DNA of 7,572 nt, taken from NCBI GenBank assembly GCA_014379915.1, contig JACMKV010000396.1, forward strand, positions 1 to 7,572, read 5' to 3'. This DNA is from Burkholderiales bacterium. GTDB taxonomy: Bacteria > Pseudomonadota > Gammaproteobacteria > Burkholderiales > JACMKV01. Every line of letters begins with the position of its first letter. Positions within the stretch are counted from its first letter, which is position 1. The notes below the pieces were generated by a model. That model worked only from the letters and a program-made list of their open reading frames with translations, was not told the DNA's origin and ran no database searches. The position numbers and the translations under genes are program-made. Positions 6,501-7,572 of this stretch are shown piece after piece.

Positions 6501-6976
6501 ACGCCAAACACCGCCGGCTGTACAGCGATGTCAGCGTGTTGCCGACACCGGTGTTTTTCAACGGGCTACGCGACGGGGAGGAAGTGTCGGTCGATATCGA
6601 GCGCGGCAAGACTTTGGTCATACGCCTGCAAGGGCGCGCCGAGCACGAGGAGGGCTATGCGCGCCTGTTCTTCGAACTGAACGGCCAGCCGCGCGTTGTC
6701 CGTGTGGCCCGCGCAGGCGCGGCGGAAGCGGCCGGCCACCCCAAAGCCGAAGACGGCAACCCGAAGCAGATCGGCGCACCGATGCCGGGGACGATCGTCA
6801 CGGTCGCCGTCCAGGTCGGCCAGAAAGTCAGCAGCGGAGATCCGCTGCTCTGGATCGAGGCGATGAAGATGGAAACCATGCTGCGCGCGGAAAGCGACGG
6901 CACGATCGCGCAAATTCACGTCAAGCCTGGCGCCACCGTCACGGCAAAAGATTTGCTCATCACGATGGAAGCCTGA
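3512..6976 (+). CDS. pyc: pyruvate carboxylase, single-chain biotin enzyme
   Basis: Carboxylates pyruvate to oxaloacetate using ATP and bicarbonate, replenishing the TCA cycle and feeding gluconeogenesis; a cytoplasmic homotetramer in known members. The biotin carboxylase domain (about residues 1-460) has the ATP-grasp glycine loop at 170-175, K245 in RRNQKVVE, and EVNPRIQVEH at 297-306. The carboxyltransferase domain (about 535-1000) begins TDTTMRDAHQS with metal ligand D552. It has ECWGGATFD, the lysine K721 in GIKDMAGV (carbamylated in homologues), metal ligands H750 and H752 in HTHD, and T885 in VTPTSKVVGD, which aligns by position with the catalytic threonine. The C-terminal biotinyl domain has EAMKMETM with biotinylated K1119. 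The 1154 residues match the classical single-chain enzyme (Rhizobium etli type) rather than split OadA/AccC-type forms. ATG 3512 is preferred, with a weak TGAG seven bases upstream; GTG 3500 is in frame and would add four residues. It appears intact and monocistronic, with no visible terminator after it. Confidence 0.97.
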   Translation: MKSQPAKPIKKILVANRSEICIRVMRATAEMDIRTVAIYSHEDRFALHRFKADESYLVGAGQKPIAAYLDSRDIIRIAREAKVDAIHPGYGFLSENPDFAEACASAGITFIGPKPDVLRILGDKVAARAAAQKAGVPVLPASAALPQDLRQVRKIAGRLGYPLMLKASWGGGGRGMRVIESEADLPAQIETARREAKAAFGNDEVFLEKLVIRARHVEVQVLGDQHGNLLHLFERDCSVQRRNQKVVERAPALYLSDAQRQTLCDAALRLCRQVDYSHAGTVEFLIDADSGEFYFIEVNPRIQVEHTVTEAVTGVDIVKAQIRVAEGQRIGDPEGKLPTQGHVKLNGHALQCRVTTEDPENGFTADYGRLDAYRSPAGFGIRLDGGNSYAGAIITPYYDSLLVKVTAWAPTAAEAVARMDRALREFRIRGLATNLQFLENVIRHPLFRSGECTTRFIDTTPELFHFTRRRDRATKLLKFIGDVVINGNPEMKGRPQPVATGFTAAPIKPDFDIAGTPPPGTRDLLHKLGPEKFAQWMTQQKPLLLTDTTMRDAHQSLFATRMRTRDMLEIAPYYAHLLPQLFSLECWGGATFDVALRFLKEDPWERLAGLRERVPNILFQMLLRASNAVGYTNYADNVVQHFVRQAAAAGVDVFRVFDSLNWVENMRVAIDAVRETGALCEGAICYTGDLFDASRPKYDLKYYVTMARDLERAGCNVLGIKDMAGVCRPRAAHALITVLKLEIGLPIHFHTHDTSGIAAASVLAAIAAGCDAVDGAVDAMSGLTSQPNLGSIAAALTGSERDPRLDFDALHGISQYWEGVRRYYAAFEADIRSGTSDVYRHEMPGGQYTNLREQARAMGLAHRWSEISQAYADVNLLFGDIVKVTPTSKVVGDMALFMVANDLKPADVLDPQREIAFPKSVVSMMHGELGYPPDGFPPELQRKALKDVKPIEGRPGASLPAVDLVAARAETEKDIGRAISEPELASALMYPKVFRDHAKHRRLYSDVSVLPTPVFFNGLRDGEEVSVDIERGKTLVIRLQGRAEHEEGYARLFFELNGQPRVVRVARAGAAEAAGHPKAEDGNPKQIGAPMPGTIVTVAVQVGQKVSSGDPLLWIEAMKMETMLRAESDGTIAQIHVKPGATVTAKDLLITMEA

Positions 6977-7072
6977 AACGTTGCGACCCGACGCCGTGGA
7001 TTTTTAGTTCGCTAATCCTGGAGTTATGGGTGTAGTGGACTGTAACGTGTTTATGAAGCGCAACTCAAGCCC

Positions 7073-7173
7073 GTTGTCATTCCCGCACAAGCGGGAATCC
7101 AGAGGCGCCCGTAAGCCTGCCCTCGAAGCCTGAATCGAGGGACACTGGGTCCCCGTTTGCACGGGGACGACAG
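7073..7173. repeat. REP/MITE-like repeat of three hairpins
   Basis: Three hairpins stand in a row. ATTCCCGC-acaa-GCGGGAAT is at 7079-7098. CCCTCGA pairs with TCGAGGG at 7120-7141. GTCCCCGT-ttgc-ACGGGGAC is at 7149-7168. The outer ends are also roughly complementary (GTTGTC at the left, GACGAC at the right), so the whole may form a cruciform. The arrangement, gtcattcccgc ... gggaatccag ... ctgggtccccg ... ggggacgac, is the kind of dispersed intergenic palindrome common in proteobacterial genomes. No ORF lies inside and no clear target duplication was identified. Confidence 0.75.
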
Positions 7174-7358
7174 CAGTTCAAAATCATCCGTACAGCATTA
7201 AATCGTTGCGGCATAAGCGCGAGACCAAGTTCTGTTTCGCCCGTGATGGAACCACGCCGGCCCTCGTGCCTCTAATTTTTGTCGTCGAAATATTGCGAGG
7301 GCGTTTGCGGGATTTGCTCATCTCAATTCGCGGCGATCCCATCCATCGAAGCTTACTT

Positions 7359-7364
7359 GAGGAG
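7359..7364 (+). promoter_or_regulatory. ribosome binding site of the glycine-zipper gene
   Basis: GAGGAG lies eight bases before the ATG at 7373 and is the strongest Shine-Dalgarno sequence in the window. It fixes the start and reading frame of a gene whose end is not visible. Confidence 0.85.
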
Positions 7365-7372
7365 ACAGCAAC

Positions 7373-7572
7373 ATGGAAACGATAACGAAAGCTTTCGCGG
7401 CGCCGGGTTTGCTGATTCTGGCGCTGGCGACGACCGCCTGCGGGACAGTTGGTGGCGCAGCGGTTGGCGCGGGCGCGGGTGCAGCGGTTGGCGCCGGGAC
7501 CGGTTACGGTGCGGATAGAGGCGCTTTAATCGGCACCGGTATTGGCGCTGCTGCGGGCGCGATCTATGACAT
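7373..7572 (+). CDS. glycine-zipper envelope protein, probable lipoprotein (3' end outside window)
   Basis: Only the first 66 codons are present and no stop is reached. A short N-terminus with one lysine (K6) leads into a hydrophobic stretch (about residues 7-22, GLLILALA) ending TTAC, with C23 a possible lipidated cysteine. The -3 residue is T rather than the usual L, so the lipobox is imperfect and a plain signal peptide is possible. From residue 24 onward the protein is a GxxxG-rich glycine/alanine repeat (GGAAVGAGAGAAVGAGTG, then IGTGIGAAAGA), as in the Gly-zipper OmpA/YMGG-like families of outer-membrane-associated proteins. The exact role cannot be told from this fragment. Translation should be efficient given the ribosome site. 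Codon use in the repeat is G/C-biased like its neighbours. Confidence 0.85.
   Translation, partial: METITKAFAAPGLLILALATTACGTVGGAAVGAGAGAAVGAGTGYGADRGALIGTGIGAAAGAIYD

Larger units (their letters stand above)
6977..7372. other. intergenic region after pyruvate carboxylase
   Basis: Apart from the hairpin repeat at 7073-7173 and the ribosome site at 7359-7364, this 396-base gap shows nothing I can assign. There is no T-tract terminator after pyruvate carboxylase and no well-spaced promoter for the downstream gene. The pair CCCTCG (7261-7266) and CGAGGG (7297-7302) could form a loose stem but is not persuasive. Confidence 0.5.

Noticed and set aside
5744..6511. 255-codon minus-strand ORF inside pyruvate carboxylase
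   Set aside because: It has the same origin as the other antisense frame. It overlaps catalytic HTHD and VTPTSK coding and lacks a ribosome site or known motif.
7079..7168. Possible short CRISPR array from the repeated palindromes
   Set aside because: The three hairpins differ in sequence and there are no equal-length direct repeats or spacers.
7279..7518. 79-codon plus-strand ORF near the window end
   Set aside because: It is out of frame with the glycine-zipper gene, whose GAGGAG ribosome site, signal-like N-terminus and GxxxG repeats are far better supported. The Arg/Gly/Ser-rich tail is the shifted reading of those repeats.

Overview
The window (7572 bases, GC-rich) reads as a chromosomal segment of a proteobacterium, most likely a betaproteobacterium. 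This is inferred from the protein flavour of RlmD, the YccA-type BI-1 protein and the single-chain pyruvate carboxylase, from the CCA-encoding tRNA-Ser, and from the dispersed palindromic repeats. No species is claimed. Nearly all of it is housekeeping. The unusual material lies in the gaps: a 34-residue membrane protein, an IS5-type miniature element, a triple-hairpin repeat and several short tandem duplications.

Layout: bases 1-128 hold no certain gene. RlmD, the 23S rRNA m5U1939 methyltransferase (129-1499, +), faces a BI-1/YccA-type seven-helix membrane protein (1550-2239, -). The two converge on one compact hairpin with an A-tract on one side and a T-tract on the other, which can terminate both. 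Next comes tRNA-Ser(UGA) (2381-2468, +). A very short membrane ORF resembling the DUF2474 family follows (2552-2656, +), then a soluble discoidin-like protein (2712-3185, +).

The stop codon of the discoidin-like gene abuts a 147-bp fold-back element (3186-3332). It has 20-bp perfect terminal inverted repeats and a TTAG flanking duplication, as expected of a non-autonomous IS5-group element. A complete single-polypeptide pyruvate carboxylase (3512-6976, +) follows, with biotin carboxylase, carboxyltransferase and biotinyl domains all intact. After it come a roughly 100-bp repeat of three hairpins (7073-7173) and the start of a glycine-zipper envelope protein (7373 to the window edge).

The genes do not form one pathway. 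Pyruvate carboxylase supplies oxaloacetate, RlmD and the tRNA serve translation, and the BI-1, DUF2474-like and glycine-zipper proteins belong to the envelope. I found no defence system, CRISPR array, prophage or complete transposase gene, and no convincing large undescribed system. The best leads are the orphan DUF2474-like ORF, the stop-codon insertion of the miniature element, and the 13-bp duplication that supplies the present rlmD stop codon.
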